The notes under the pieces: model-generated
The model's input: only the letters and a program-made list of their open reading frames with translations
Database searches by the model: none
What the model was told of the DNA's origin: nothing
Shown here: positions 41,633 to 50,276 of the stretch, one piece after another
Position numbering within the stretch: position 1 is the stretch's first letter
Layout of the letters: each line of letters starts with the position of its first letter
Program-made: the position numbers and the translations under genes
Source of the DNA: SpSt-583 sp034434015
GTDB lineage: Bacteria > Chloroflexota > Anaerolineae > Anaerolineales > UBA6663
NCBI GenBank assembly: GCA_034434015.1
Contig: DAOUAB010000111.1
Location: forward strand, 1 to 64,000
Direction of reading: 5' to 3'
DNA length: 64,000 nucleotides

Positions 41633-42937
41633 ATGCAGGCACAATTGCTTCGCCGGCTTGAGGCCAGGACCGCCGTCGTCGGCGTCGTCGGCCTGGGCTA
41701 TGTGGGCCTGCCGCTGGCGGTGGAGTTTGCGCGCGCCGGCCTGCGCGTCATCGGCGTGGACGTGGACGCCCGCAAGGTCGATCACCTGCGCCACGGCCGC
41801 AGCTACGTGCAGGATGTGCCGGGCGACGTCGTCGCCGACTTCGTCGCCCGCGGCCGGCTCACGGCTGCCGCCGACTACGCCGGGCTGCGCCAGGCCGACG
41901 CCGTGATCATCTGCGTGCCCACGCCGCTGCGCAAGACGCGTGACCCGGACATGGCCCACGTGGTGGACGCGGCGGACCGGGTCATGGCGCTCTGCCATCC
42001 CGGCCTGCTGATCGTGCTCGAGAGCACCACCTACCCCGGCACCACCGAGGAGATTTTCGAGGCGCGTCTCAAAGAGCGCGGCTTCCGCGTGGGCGAGGAC
42101 GTCTTCCTGGCGTTTTCGCCGGAGCGGATCGACCCCGGCAACCCGCGCTACGGCGTGCGCAACACGCCCAAGGTCGTCGGCGGCACGACGCCGGCCTGCG
42201 CGGAAACGGCCGTCGCCCTGTATCGACTCGCGGTGGACACGGTCGTGCCGGTCTCGTCGCCGCGCGCGGCCGAGATGGTGAAGCTGCTGGAGAACACCTT
42301 CCGGGCCGTCAACATCGGCCTGGTGAACGAGGTGGCGCTGATGTGCGCCCGGCTGGATGTCGATGTCTGGGAGGTGATCGAGGCGGCGGCCACCAAACCG
42401 TACGGCTTTATGAAGTTCACGCCCGGGCCGGGCATCGGCGGGCATTGTCTGCCCATCGACCCGCTCTACCTCTCCTGGAAGCTCAAGACCCTCAACTACA
42501 CCGCGCGCTTCATCGAGCTGGCGGACACGATCAACTCTCAGATGCCGCACCACGTCATCGGCCTGGTGGCCGACGCGCTGAACGAGGACGGCAAACCTCT
42601 GCGCGGCGCGCAGGTGCTGGTGCTGGGCGCGGCCTACAAGAAGGACGTCGACGACGTGCGCGAGTCGCCCGCCCTGGACGTGATGATCGAATTGCAGAAG
42701 CGCCACGCCCAGGTGCGCTACGCCGACCCGCACGTGCCGGAGCTGCGTCTGGGCGACGCGACCCTGCGCGCGCAGCCGCTCACGGCCGGGGCCCTGGCCG
42801 CCGCCGACTGCGTGGTGGTCGTCACCGACCACTCGGCCTTCGACTGGGACCTGGTCGGCGAGCACGCGCGCGTGATCGTGGACACGCGCAACGCGCTCAG
42901 GGGCCGCCGCACGCGCGCGCGGGTGGTGAAGCTGTAG
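41633..42937 (+). CDS. Nucleotide-sugar dehydrogenase (UDP-ManNAc/GlcNAc DH type)
   Basis: Four-electron oxidoreductase of 434 residues. The Rossmann motif VVGLGYVGLPLAVEFA binds NAD. ESTTYPGTTEE, FSPERIDPGNP and the catalytic GPGIGGHCLPIDPLYLSWK with Cys272 are complete, and the C-terminal UDP-binding domain holds LGAAYKKDVDDVRESPALDV. It oxidises a UDP-hexose(amine) C6 to a uronic acid. An in-frame GTG at 41612 is an alternative start. First gene of the polysaccharide locus. Confidence 0.92.
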   Translation: MQAQLLRRLEARTAVVGVVGLGYVGLPLAVEFARAGLRVIGVDVDARKVDHLRHGRSYVQDVPGDVVADFVARGRLTAAADYAGLRQADAVIICVPTPLRKTRDPDMAHVVDAADRVMALCHPGLLIVLESTTYPGTTEEIFEARLKERGFRVGEDVFLAFSPERIDPGNPRYGVRNTPKVVGGTTPACAETAVALYRLAVDTVVPVSSPRAAEMVKLLENTFRAVNIGLVNEVALMCARLDVDVWEVIEAAATKPYGFMKFTPGPGIGGHCLPIDPLYLSWKLKTLNYTARFIELADTINSQMPHHVIGLVADALNEDGKPLRGAQVLVLGAAYKKDVDDVRESPALDVMIELQKRHAQVRYADPHVPELRLGDATLRAQPLTAGALAAADCVVVVTDHSAFDWDLVGEHARVIVDTRNALRGRRTRARVVKL

Positions 42938-42946
42938 GCCGGCCGC

Positions 42947-45175
42947 ATGTCCGCCTCCCCCGCGCCTCCGCCTCAGCGCCGCGACCGGGCCGTGGCCCTC
43001 GGCCTGGGCCTGTTCTGCCTGGCGCTCTACCTGCTGACATTCGCGGGCCAGTTCCGGTCCATTGATGAGCTGGCGCTGTACGCCGCCGCCGAGAGCCTGG
43101 CGCAGACCGGCCGGCCGGGTCTGGACCTGATCCGTTTCGCCGCCTACCACAACTTCATCAACGCCTTTGAGCCGGGGCAATCGGCCCTGGCCGCGCCCCT
43201 GGTGTGGCTGGCGCGCCGCGCGCCCGAGGTCAGCAACCTGCACGCCGCGCTGCTGCTCAACCCCGTGATCACGGCCCTCAACGCCGCCGCGCTCTACGGG
43301 CTGGGCCGGCGGCTGGGTTACGCCGTGCGGCCCGCGCTCGGTCTGGCCGGCGCCTTCGCGCTCGGCACCCTGGCCTGGCCGTACGCCAAATCTTTTTTGC
43401 GCGAGCCGGCGGTCGGCTTGCTGTGGACGCTGAGCCTGGGAGGCCTGCTCCGTTTCGCCGAACGCCCGACGGGGCGGGCCGCCGCCGCCGCCGTCGCCGC
43501 CGCCGCCGCGGCGCTGGCCTTCAAGTTCGCGGCGGTGGTCGCGCTGCCGGTGGCGGCGCTGGGCCTGGCCTGGCCGCTGTACCGCGCGCGCCGCGTGCCG
43601 CTGGCCTGGCTGCTGGCCGGCGGCGGCCTGCTGCTCGCCGGCCTGGCCGCCGCGGCCCTGCTCGTCTTCAACCTGCGCGGCTACCCGCTGTCTGCGCTGC
43701 TGGGCAACTTCACGGCCAATCCCTTCAGCCGGGAGGGGATCACGCCGTGGTATGGCCTGCTCTTCAGCCCGGGCAAGGGCCTGTTCGTGTTCGCGCCGGT
43801 TACGGCGCTGGCGGTCCTCGGCTGGCCGGGTTTCTTTCATCGCCACCGCCTGCCCGCCGTCCTGGTGGTGGTCTGGACGCTGGCGATGCTGGCCGCGCTG
43901 CGCGCTTCGGGCTGGTGGGGCGGCCTGGCCTGGGGGCCGCGCTATCTGCTGCCGCTGGTCCCGGTGTTGATGCTGCCGGCGCTGGAGGCCCTGGCGCGCT
44001 GGCGCTGGGCCTGGGCCCTGGCGGCGCTCAGCGTGCTGCTCCAGGCGCTGGTGGCCGCCGCGAACTGGAGCGTCGGCTACGCCGGCCTGTTCGAGCGTTA
44101 CCCTAACCCGGACACCAGCCTCGGGCTGGACTGGACGCGCTGGGCGGAGACGCCGCTCTTCCGGCTGTTGCAGCGCTGGGGGCCGGGCGCGTGGGACCTC
44201 GTCTGGCTGCGCGCCGGGCCGAACGGCGAAGTCAACTTCGACCTGCCGCTCGGCCTGGGCCTCGGCCTGGCCGTGGTCGTCACCGGCGCGGCGCTGGCCT
44301 GGCTGTTGCGCGGCGGGCGCGCCCGGCCCGCGCTGGCGGCCGGCGGCCTGGCGGCGGCGGCCGCCATCCCGCTGCTGCTCTGGCGCGGCTACTGGAACCT
44401 GCCGGATTACGGCGGGCTCCCGGCGGACCTGGCGCGGTCGCTCGCGCGCGAAGTGAGCGGCGGCCCGTACGCGCCGGAGCGCCTGGTCAACGTCTCGGCC
44501 GACTTCGGCGTCTACCCCTGGCTGGGCCTGCTCAAAGGCCCGGCCCGCGCGGCCTGGATCTCGCCGCTGGAAGAGGAGCCTGGCGCGGTCCTGACGCCCG
44601 GAAGCGGCGAGCGCCTGGCCGTCGTCATGGACTGGACGCATCTGTGGGGCCACGCGCCGCAGGCGACCCTGGCCTGGCTGAATGCGAACGCGTATCGCTT
44701 CGCCGGCGGCTGGCGTGAAGGGCTGGAAGTGTATTACTACAGCCTGGAGGCTGAGCCGGAGCAGAAACTGCCGGCGGCCGCGGTCTGGCCGCTGGGCGTG
44801 ACGTTGACCGAAGTGCGCGTGCCGCGGGCGTTTGGGCGCGGCGATGCGCTGCCGGTGGCCCTCCGCCTGCGCTGCGAGGCCGACCCGTGCGACACGACCA
44901 CCGCGCTGTTCGTCAACCTGCTGGGGCCGGACGGCGTGGTGCTGGCGGGCGGCGATAACCCGGTGCAGTTCGGGGCGCTGACGCCGGGGCGCTGGCGGGC
45001 CGGCCAGACCGTGGTGGACCGGCGCGGGGTGTGGATCCCGCCCGACGCGCCGCCGGGGGAGTATGAATTGCTCGCCGGCTTTGTGAACGCCGAGGGCTTC
45101 GTGCCCGTGACCGGCGCGGGCGGCGAGACCGCGCCCTATGCCACGCTGACCCGCGTCGTCATCGGCGCGCCGTAA
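42947..45175 (+). CDS. Large multi-helix membrane protein, GT-C glycosyltransferase-like
   Basis: Protein of 742 residues. A short acidic loop after the first helix (RSIDELALYAAAESLAQTGR) with an Asp-Glu pair suits a GT-C catalytic loop. About ten or more helices follow to residue 480. The last 270 residues form a soluble domain rich in beta strands (MDWTHLWGHAPQATLAWLN, WIPPDAPPGEYELLAGF). Such proteins transfer a sugar from a polyprenyl phosphate donor outside the membrane. The exact family is uncertain. Confidence 0.65.
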   Translation: MSASPAPPPQRRDRAVALGLGLFCLALYLLTFAGQFRSIDELALYAAAESLAQTGRPGLDLIRFAAYHNFINAFEPGQSALAAPLVWLARRAPEVSNLHAALLLNPVITALNAAALYGLGRRLGYAVRPALGLAGAFALGTLAWPYAKSFLREPAVGLLWTLSLGGLLRFAERPTGRAAAAAVAAAAAALAFKFAAVVALPVAALGLAWPLYRARRVPLAWLLAGGGLLLAGLAAAALLVFNLRGYPLSALLGNFTANPFSREGITPWYGLLFSPGKGLFVFAPVTALAVLGWPGFFHRHRLPAVLVVVWTLAMLAALRASGWWGGLAWGPRYLLPLVPVLMLPALEALARWRWAWALAALSVLLQALVAAANWSVGYAGLFERYPNPDTSLGLDWTRWAETPLFRLLQRWGPGAWDLVWLRAGPNGEVNFDLPLGLGLGLAVVVTGAALAWLLRGGRARPALAAGGLAAAAAIPLLLWRGYWNLPDYGGLPADLARSLAREVSGGPYAPERLVNVSADFGVYPWLGLLKGPARAAWISPLEEEPGAVLTPGSGERLAVVMDWTHLWGHAPQATLAWLNANAYRFAGGWREGLEVYYYSLEAEPEQKLPAAAVWPLGVTLTEVRVPRAFGRGDALPVALRLRCEADPCDTTTALFVNLLGPDGVVLAGGDNPVQFGALTPGRWRAGQTVVDRRGVWIPPDAPPGEYELLAGFVNAEGFVPVTGAGGETAPYATLTRVVIGAP

Positions 45176-45189
45176 GAGGGGGGGAGCGC

Positions 45190-46743
45190 ATGACACAGTA
45201 CCTGCCCATCGTCGTCGCCGCCACGCTTCTGGCCTTCCTGGCGACCCCGGTCACGCGCTGGCTGGCGCGGCGCCTGGGCATGGTCGATCAGCCCGGCCTG
45301 CGCAAGGCGCACCGCGCGCCCACGCCGCTGTTGGGCGGGCTGGCGTTGTACGTCGGCGTGAGCGCGGCCTTCCTGGCCTTCGGGCAGCGGGACTGGTTCA
45401 CCCAGGGGCTGGGCATCCTGGGCGGCGCCACCCTCCTCTTCGTCACCGGCCTGTGGGACGACCGGTACGGCCTGCCGGCCTGGCTCAAGCTGGGGGCCGG
45501 CGTCGTCGCCGCGCTGTTTCTGACGGTCTTCGGCGTGCGCGTCCAGTTGTTCGGCGTCTGGTGGCTGGACATGGCCATCACGGTCGTCTGGGTGGTGGGC
45601 CTGACCAATGCCGCCAACCTGATGGACAACATGGACGGACTGGCGGCCGGGCTGACGGCCGTGGCGGCCGCGTTCTTTTTTCTGATGGCGGCTCTGGAGG
45701 GGCAGGGGTTGGTGGCCAGCCTGGCCGGCGCGCTGCTGGGGGCGGCGGTCGGCTTCCTGTTCTACAACCTGGCGCCCGCCGTCAGTTTCATGGGCGACGC
45801 CGGCTCGTTGACGATCGGCTTCCTGCTGGCCGCGCTGGGCATCCAGATCCGGTTTCTGCAATACCCGCTGGCCTCCACCTGGATGGCGCCGATCGTGGTG
45901 CTGGGCGTCTTCATCTTCGACACCACGCTGGTCACGGTTTCGCGGCTGCGGCGCGGGCGTTCGCCGTTCCAGGGCGGCTCGGACCACACGTCACACCGCC
46001 TGGTGCAGCTGGGGCTCAGCCAGCCGCGCGCCGTGCTGACGCTGTACGTCGCCGCCGTCTCGCTCGGGGCGACGGCCGTGATGCTCACCCGCCTGGAGCC
46101 GCTGGTCGCCAACATGCTCTTCGGCCTGCTGGTGGCGGCCGGGCTGACGGTCCTGCTGGTCTTCGAGCGCGTCGAGCCGAAGCTGAGCGGCGACCCGGCG
46201 CTGGTGCTCATCCCGGGGGACGGCGGCACGGCGGCGGCGCTCAGCGCCGTCGTTACGCTCAGCCGGGACGTCACCGTGCTGTTGGCGCCGCGGCGCGTGA
46301 ACGGCGCGCTTCGGCCTTCGCGCGCCGAGGCCGTCGAGGCGCTGGCGGCGCTGGCCGAGGACCCGGAGGCCGTGCGGGCGTTGCTGGCGGGCGGCCTTTC
46401 GGATGAGTGGCCGCGCGATCTGCCGGCGCTGCATCGCGCGTTGCGCCTGCACGGCCGGGTGCTGGCGGTGGGCGAGCTGACGGACGCTGAGGCCGAGAAG
46501 GCGGCGCTGGCCGCGCTGCGCCGGGCGCGGCTGGTGGTGCTGGGCCCGGGCGATCCGGCCTCGGCGCTGGCGTTGCCCGGGATTAGCGCGGCGCTGCGGG
46601 CGGCGCCGGACGTGGTGTGGGCCGGCGCGGGGCCGGCGCCGGCCGGGGAGGCGCTGGCTGCAAACACGCCGGCCGGGCTGCGCGAGGCGCTGCAACAGCG
46701 GTTGCTGCGCCAGGCGGCAGGCATGGCGAAGTCATCTGTGTAA
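45190..46743 (+). CDS. WecA/MraY-like phosphosugar transferase fused to a YvcK/CofD-like domain
   Basis: Protein of 517 residues. Residues 1-325 are a polyprenyl-phosphate GlcNAc-1-phosphate transferase with about ten helices, the Asp-Asp pair LWDDRYGLPAW (89-99), NLMDNMDGLA (143-152), the metal-binding FMGDAGSL (200-207) and the SDHTSHRLVQLG motif. It starts glycan assembly on undecaprenyl phosphate. Residues 336-500 resemble YvcK/CofD: a GDGGTAAAL loop, DVTVLL, ALAALAEDPEAVRALL and LVVLGPGDPASALALPGI. That domain lacks the DDGGSSG motif, so it is degenerate. Confidence 0.9.
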   Translation: MTQYLPIVVAATLLAFLATPVTRWLARRLGMVDQPGLRKAHRAPTPLLGGLALYVGVSAAFLAFGQRDWFTQGLGILGGATLLFVTGLWDDRYGLPAWLKLGAGVVAALFLTVFGVRVQLFGVWWLDMAITVVWVVGLTNAANLMDNMDGLAAGLTAVAAAFFFLMAALEGQGLVASLAGALLGAAVGFLFYNLAPAVSFMGDAGSLTIGFLLAALGIQIRFLQYPLASTWMAPIVVLGVFIFDTTLVTVSRLRRGRSPFQGGSDHTSHRLVQLGLSQPRAVLTLYVAAVSLGATAVMLTRLEPLVANMLFGLLVAAGLTVLLVFERVEPKLSGDPALVLIPGDGGTAAALSAVVTLSRDVTVLLAPRRVNGALRPSRAEAVEALAALAEDPEAVRALLAGGLSDEWPRDLPALHRALRLHGRVLAVGELTDAEAEKAALAALRRARLVVLGPGDPASALALPGISAALRAAPDVVWAGAGPAPAGEALAANTPAGLREALQQRLLRQAAGMAKSSV

Positions 46744-47045
46744 ATGGTTGTCTATAGTGCTTGAAACCAGCAAGGCTACCCCACCAGTCGCAATCCCAGG
46801 GGCCTGAAACGCTTTGCACGGTTTCTCGTTCAGCTGGAGACCCATTCTAAGTTTCGACTCCGGGCATCTTTAATATCCCGGGCTTGGGTTGACAGTCGAT
46901 TGGCGACCGGTTAGGATGAACGGTGCTTTCTTAAAAGATGGGAGACTTTGGGTGGATCTGCCCATTGCTTCATAGATTGGCCTGCTTATTTCTATTGCTC
47001 GACTGCGAGCTATTCCCAGAGGGGTCGCTGACTGATTGACGAACC
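46744..47045 (+). promoter_or_regulatory. Promoter region of the Wzm/Wzt operon
   Basis: This 302-bp gap is richer in A and T than its surroundings. TTGACA (46889-46894) and TAGGAT (46912-46917) with a 17-bp spacer form a good promoter, giving a leader of about 120 nt. An inverted pair CCGGG/CCCGG (46860-46882) lies just before the -35 box and may be an operator. No terminator for the upstream gene is seen. Confidence 0.6.
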
Positions 47046-47876
47046 ATGATTACCCCCGATCCTGCCTTACGCATTGAGCCTTCACGAGGCTGGCAAACGG
47101 TTGACCTACATGAGTTGTGGCAACACCGCGACCTGCTGTTTTATCTGGTCTGGCGCGATATTCGGGTCTCGTATAGCAACACCGGCCTGGGAGTGTTCTG
47201 GGTGCTGCTTCAGCCGCTCTCTACAGCCATCATCATCACGTTCGTGCTCGGGCTCTTTGCCAAGGTGCCGACAGGCGGCCTGCCGTACCCAGTGCTGGTG
47301 CTCTCGGGCTTGGTGCCTTGGATGTACTTTCAGAATGCGGTCGCCACGGCGTGTTCAAGTATGGTGGCGAATTCCTACCTGCTCTCGAAGGTCTACTTCC
47401 CGCGCCTGATCATCCCTGTGGTTCCCTTGCTGGTGGGCCTGGTGGATGCCGGCGTGCTCCTCACGGCCCTGTTGGGGGTGGCGCTGGTGTTCAGGCTCTC
47501 CCTGGCCTGGACCTGGCTGTTCCTGCCGGTGGCGCTGCTGGCGGCGGCGGGCCTGGCCTTGGGGGCCGGGTTGTGGCTCTCGGCCCTTAACGTGCAGTTC
47601 CGAGATGTCGGCCGGCTCGTGCCCGTGCTGCTGCAGATTGGTCTGTACGCCAGCCCCATTTTTTACCCGGTCAGCTTAGTGCCTGCCAACTGGCGCTGGC
47701 TGTATGACCTGAACCCCGTTGTCGGATTAGTGGAGGCAATGCGCTGGGCGGTGTTCTCGTTTGAGCGTTTTCCGCTGGGCGCTTTTTCGTGGACGTGCCT
47801 GGCCGCCGTGTTGCTCATCGTCACCGGCGCGTTCGTCTTCCGGCACATGGAAGAGAATGCGGCGGATGTGGTATAA
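47046..47876 (+). CDS. wzm: Polysaccharide ABC exporter permease
   Basis: ABC-2-type permease of 276 residues with six helices. The N-terminal amphipathic part runs into HRDLLFYLVWRDIRVSYSNTGLGVFWVLLQP, the family signature. The C-terminal region has YDLNPVVGLVEAMRWAVF. It exports undecaprenyl-linked polysaccharide with the Wzt ATPase that follows ten bases later. Confidence 0.92.
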   Translation: MITPDPALRIEPSRGWQTVDLHELWQHRDLLFYLVWRDIRVSYSNTGLGVFWVLLQPLSTAIIITFVLGLFAKVPTGGLPYPVLVLSGLVPWMYFQNAVATACSSMVANSYLLSKVYFPRLIIPVVPLLVGLVDAGVLLTALLGVALVFRLSLAWTWLFLPVALLAAAGLALGAGLWLSALNVQFRDVGRLVPVLLQIGLYASPIFYPVSLVPANWRWLYDLNPVVGLVEAMRWAVFSFERFPLGAFSWTCLAAVLLIVTGAFVFRHMEENAADVV

Positions 47877-47886
47877 CCCTAAAATC

Positions 47887-49416
47887 ATGAGTGATCTGGC
47901 GCTTCGCGTGGATGGGTTGGGGAAGCTTTATCGGCTGGGAGCCCACGACCCTTACCAGGACCTGCGCCTGTCCGCCTGGGACGCCCTCCGCCGCGCCAAA
48001 CGCCGGCTGTGGCGCCAGCCTCCACCGCCGCCTCGGACGCCGGAAGGCCCGGGCCTGCTCTGGGCCCTGCGCGAGATTTCCTTCGAAGCCCGATACGGTG
48101 AGGCCATCGGCATCATCGGAAGAAACGGGGCGGGCAAAAGCACCCTGCTCAAGATCCTCGCGCGCATCACCAAGCCGACCCGTGGCTTTGCGGAGATCTA
48201 TGGCCGGTTGGGGGCGCTCCTGGAGGTGGGCACCGGCTTCCACCCCGAGCTCACCGGGCGAGAGAACATTTACCTGAACGCTGCGATCCTGGGTCTGAAG
48301 AAGGCCGAGATCACCCGGCGCTTTGACGAAATCGTCGAGTTTGCTGAGCTGGAGCAGTTCATCGATACCCCTGTCAAGCACTACTCCAGCGGTATGTTTG
48401 CCCGGCTGGCCTTCTCCGTGGCTGCGCATCTCGACCCTGAGATCCTCATCGTAGATGAAGTGCTGTCGGTGGGCGATGCGGCCTTCCAGCGTAAGTCTCT
48501 GGGCAAGATGGAGGGAGTCATGCGCCAGGGCCGGACCGTGCTGTTTGTCAGCCACAGCCTGCCCTCCGTCGTGGCATTTTGCAGTCGCTGCCTGTGGCTG
48601 GACCAAGGGCGCCTGGTCCGGGATGGCCCCTCAGCGGAGGTAACGAAGGAGTATCTGGACGCCTCGGCGGTTGTCGCCAGCTCGCCCGCGGCCGAGCCCG
48701 CCCAGGTGACGACGCTGTACCGACCCGCCGGGGACAACGGAGCTCAAGTTGGGCAACCGATGCAGGACGACGCGGACTCAGGCGATGGGATAGACCGCCG
48801 GCCAGGGGCGGCGCCCCTCCTGGGTGCCACACTGCCGACCGAGGTGATCTATCAGCCTCGAGCCGAGGCCGAGCAGACTTCGGAGGAGACCCGCGAGTCT
48901 ATGCGGCGGGGCGAGCGCTACGGCAATGGCAAAGCCCGCTTTGTCACTTTGCGCATCACACCGTTGGGGCCGGATGGCCGGCCGCGGCCGGCTTTCCTGA
49001 CCGGCTACGATTTGAAAGTTGAGGTGACGCTGACCGCCTTCGCGCGCATTCGCGAGGCCAACGTCGCCCTGGTTGTTTATGATCTGTCGGGCTTTCGAAT
49101 CATTGACGTCAGTACGGCGCTGATGGATCAGTATGTTTCGCTCAAGCCTGGCCAGACAGCCGAGGTCTGCTTCGTGCTCCATCATGTCTTGCTGCGGCCT
49201 GATACATACCGTCTGCTGTTGTGGGTTGGCCGCAAGGATATTGAGGACATTGATGGGCTACCGTTCGCCAGTTCATTGACTGTCGAGGTGAACCCCAATT
49301 TGACCCGGCATTTCCAGATCTTCCCGGGGGTTTACCAATGCGAGTTCACTCAGACGGTCAGACTCTTGGATGGGGCCCCGGCGCCTGCCCCAGCCAGTGG
49401 GGCGAGAGCCTCATGA
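47887..49416 (+). CDS. wzt: Polysaccharide ABC exporter ATPase with glycan-binding domain
   Basis: ATPase of 509 residues. Walker A is GRNGAGKSTLLK (78-89), the signature YSSGMFARLAF (166-176), Walker B ILIVDEVLSVGD (187-198). After a disordered linker (about 262-340), residues 345-490 form a beta-sandwich-like Wzt C-terminal domain (RFVTLRITPLGPDGRP, VALVVYDLSGFRIIDVST). In related systems this domain binds the modified chain end before export. Its stop overlaps the next gene's ATG (ATGA). Confidence 0.92.
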   Translation: MSDLALRVDGLGKLYRLGAHDPYQDLRLSAWDALRRAKRRLWRQPPPPPRTPEGPGLLWALREISFEARYGEAIGIIGRNGAGKSTLLKILARITKPTRGFAEIYGRLGALLEVGTGFHPELTGRENIYLNAAILGLKKAEITRRFDEIVEFAELEQFIDTPVKHYSSGMFARLAFSVAAHLDPEILIVDEVLSVGDAAFQRKSLGKMEGVMRQGRTVLFVSHSLPSVVAFCSRCLWLDQGRLVRDGPSAEVTKEYLDASAVVASSPAAEPAQVTTLYRPAGDNGAQVGQPMQDDADSGDGIDRRPGAAPLLGATLPTEVIYQPRAEAEQTSEETRESMRRGERYGNGKARFVTLRITPLGPDGRPRPAFLTGYDLKVEVTLTAFARIREANVALVVYDLSGFRIIDVSTALMDQYVSLKPGQTAEVCFVLHHVLLRPDTYRLLLWVGRKDIEDIDGLPFASSLTVEVNPNLTRHFQIFPGVYQCEFTQTVRLLDGAPAPAPASGARAS

Positions 49417-50252
49417 ACCTATGGCGACGCTTGTGGTCCACCCTGCGGCTGCCATGGGGGGGTGGCCAGACTTCGGTTCAGAGTTTGCTGGCCGAGGTTG
49501 AGGTACTCCGTCGGACGGTCCAGGCTCAGTCCGAGATGTTGGCCGCCTCAACCCAGATACAGGCCGGGGCGACTCAATGGGCTGAGTTAAGATCGCGCGT
49601 GGATCGCATCGAAGAGCGGTTATTCAATTACTATCGCAACCGCTGGGATGCGATTGACAACGTTGCGGATTATCTGGTCGGGGCCGAGATCCCGGGCGAC
49701 TATATGGAATTCGGTGTTTATAAAGGCACCACCTTTTTTTACGCCTACAAGATCATGGCCCCGCTGTTTCCGCAGATGCGGTTTGTGGCCGCCGACTCAT
49801 TTGAGGGCCTGCCGGAGCCGCGTGGCATCGATGCCCAGAACGGCTACACCAGCAGCTTCTGCACCGGGCAGTTCGCCTATTCCGAGGCGGACTTTCAAAC
49901 CAGCCTCCGCACCGCCGGTCTGGACCCTGAACGGGTGGTGATCCTCAAAGGCTGGTTTCATGAGACGCTCAACGATGAGACCGCCCGGGCGAACAGGCTG
50001 GGCAGGATCGCGGTCGCCTGGATCGACTGCGACCTGTACGAGTCGACCATCCCTGTGTTGCGCTTTCTCACGCCACGGTTGTCCGTGGGCTCAGTGGTGA
50101 TCTTTGATGATTGGCGCTGTTTTCGTAACTTGCCCGACTATGGCCAGCAGCGGGCCTGCCGGGAATGGCTGGATGCCAATCCGCAAATTGCGCTGCGCGA
50201 GTTTATTTCCTTCGGCTTTCATGGACAGGCGTTCACGATCAGCGCCTGTTGA
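49413..50252 (+). CDS. TylF/MycF-like O-methyltransferase with N-terminal coiled coil
   Basis: SAM-dependent methyltransferase of 279 residues. A predicted coiled coil covers about 24-70 (LLAEVEVLRRTVQAQSEMLA). The TylF core then follows: GDYMEFGVYKGTTFFYAYK, AADSFEGLPEPRGID and the metal-binding WIDCDLYESTIPVLRFLTP with VIFDDWR. Members methylate sugar hydroxyls. The ATGA overlap with wzt suggests tight coupling, so a chain-end methylation before export is an attractive role. Confidence 0.87.
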   Translation: MNLWRRLWSTLRLPWGGGQTSVQSLLAEVEVLRRTVQAQSEMLAASTQIQAGATQWAELRSRVDRIEERLFNYYRNRWDAIDNVADYLVGAEIPGDYMEFGVYKGTTFFYAYKIMAPLFPQMRFVAADSFEGLPEPRGIDAQNGYTSSFCTGQFAYSEADFQTSLRTAGLDPERVVILKGWFHETLNDETARANRLGRIAVAWIDCDLYESTIPVLRFLTPRLSVGSVVIFDDWRCFRNLPDYGQQRACREWLDANPQIALREFISFGFHGQAFTISAC

Positions 50253-50276
50253 GCCTGTCCCGCGACCCGCCGACTG

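Noticed and set aside
41627..45196. 1189-residue open frame on the minus strand
   Set aside because: It is antisense to the dehydrogenase and the GT-C-like gene and is composed of Gln/Arg/Gly-rich sequence without domains.
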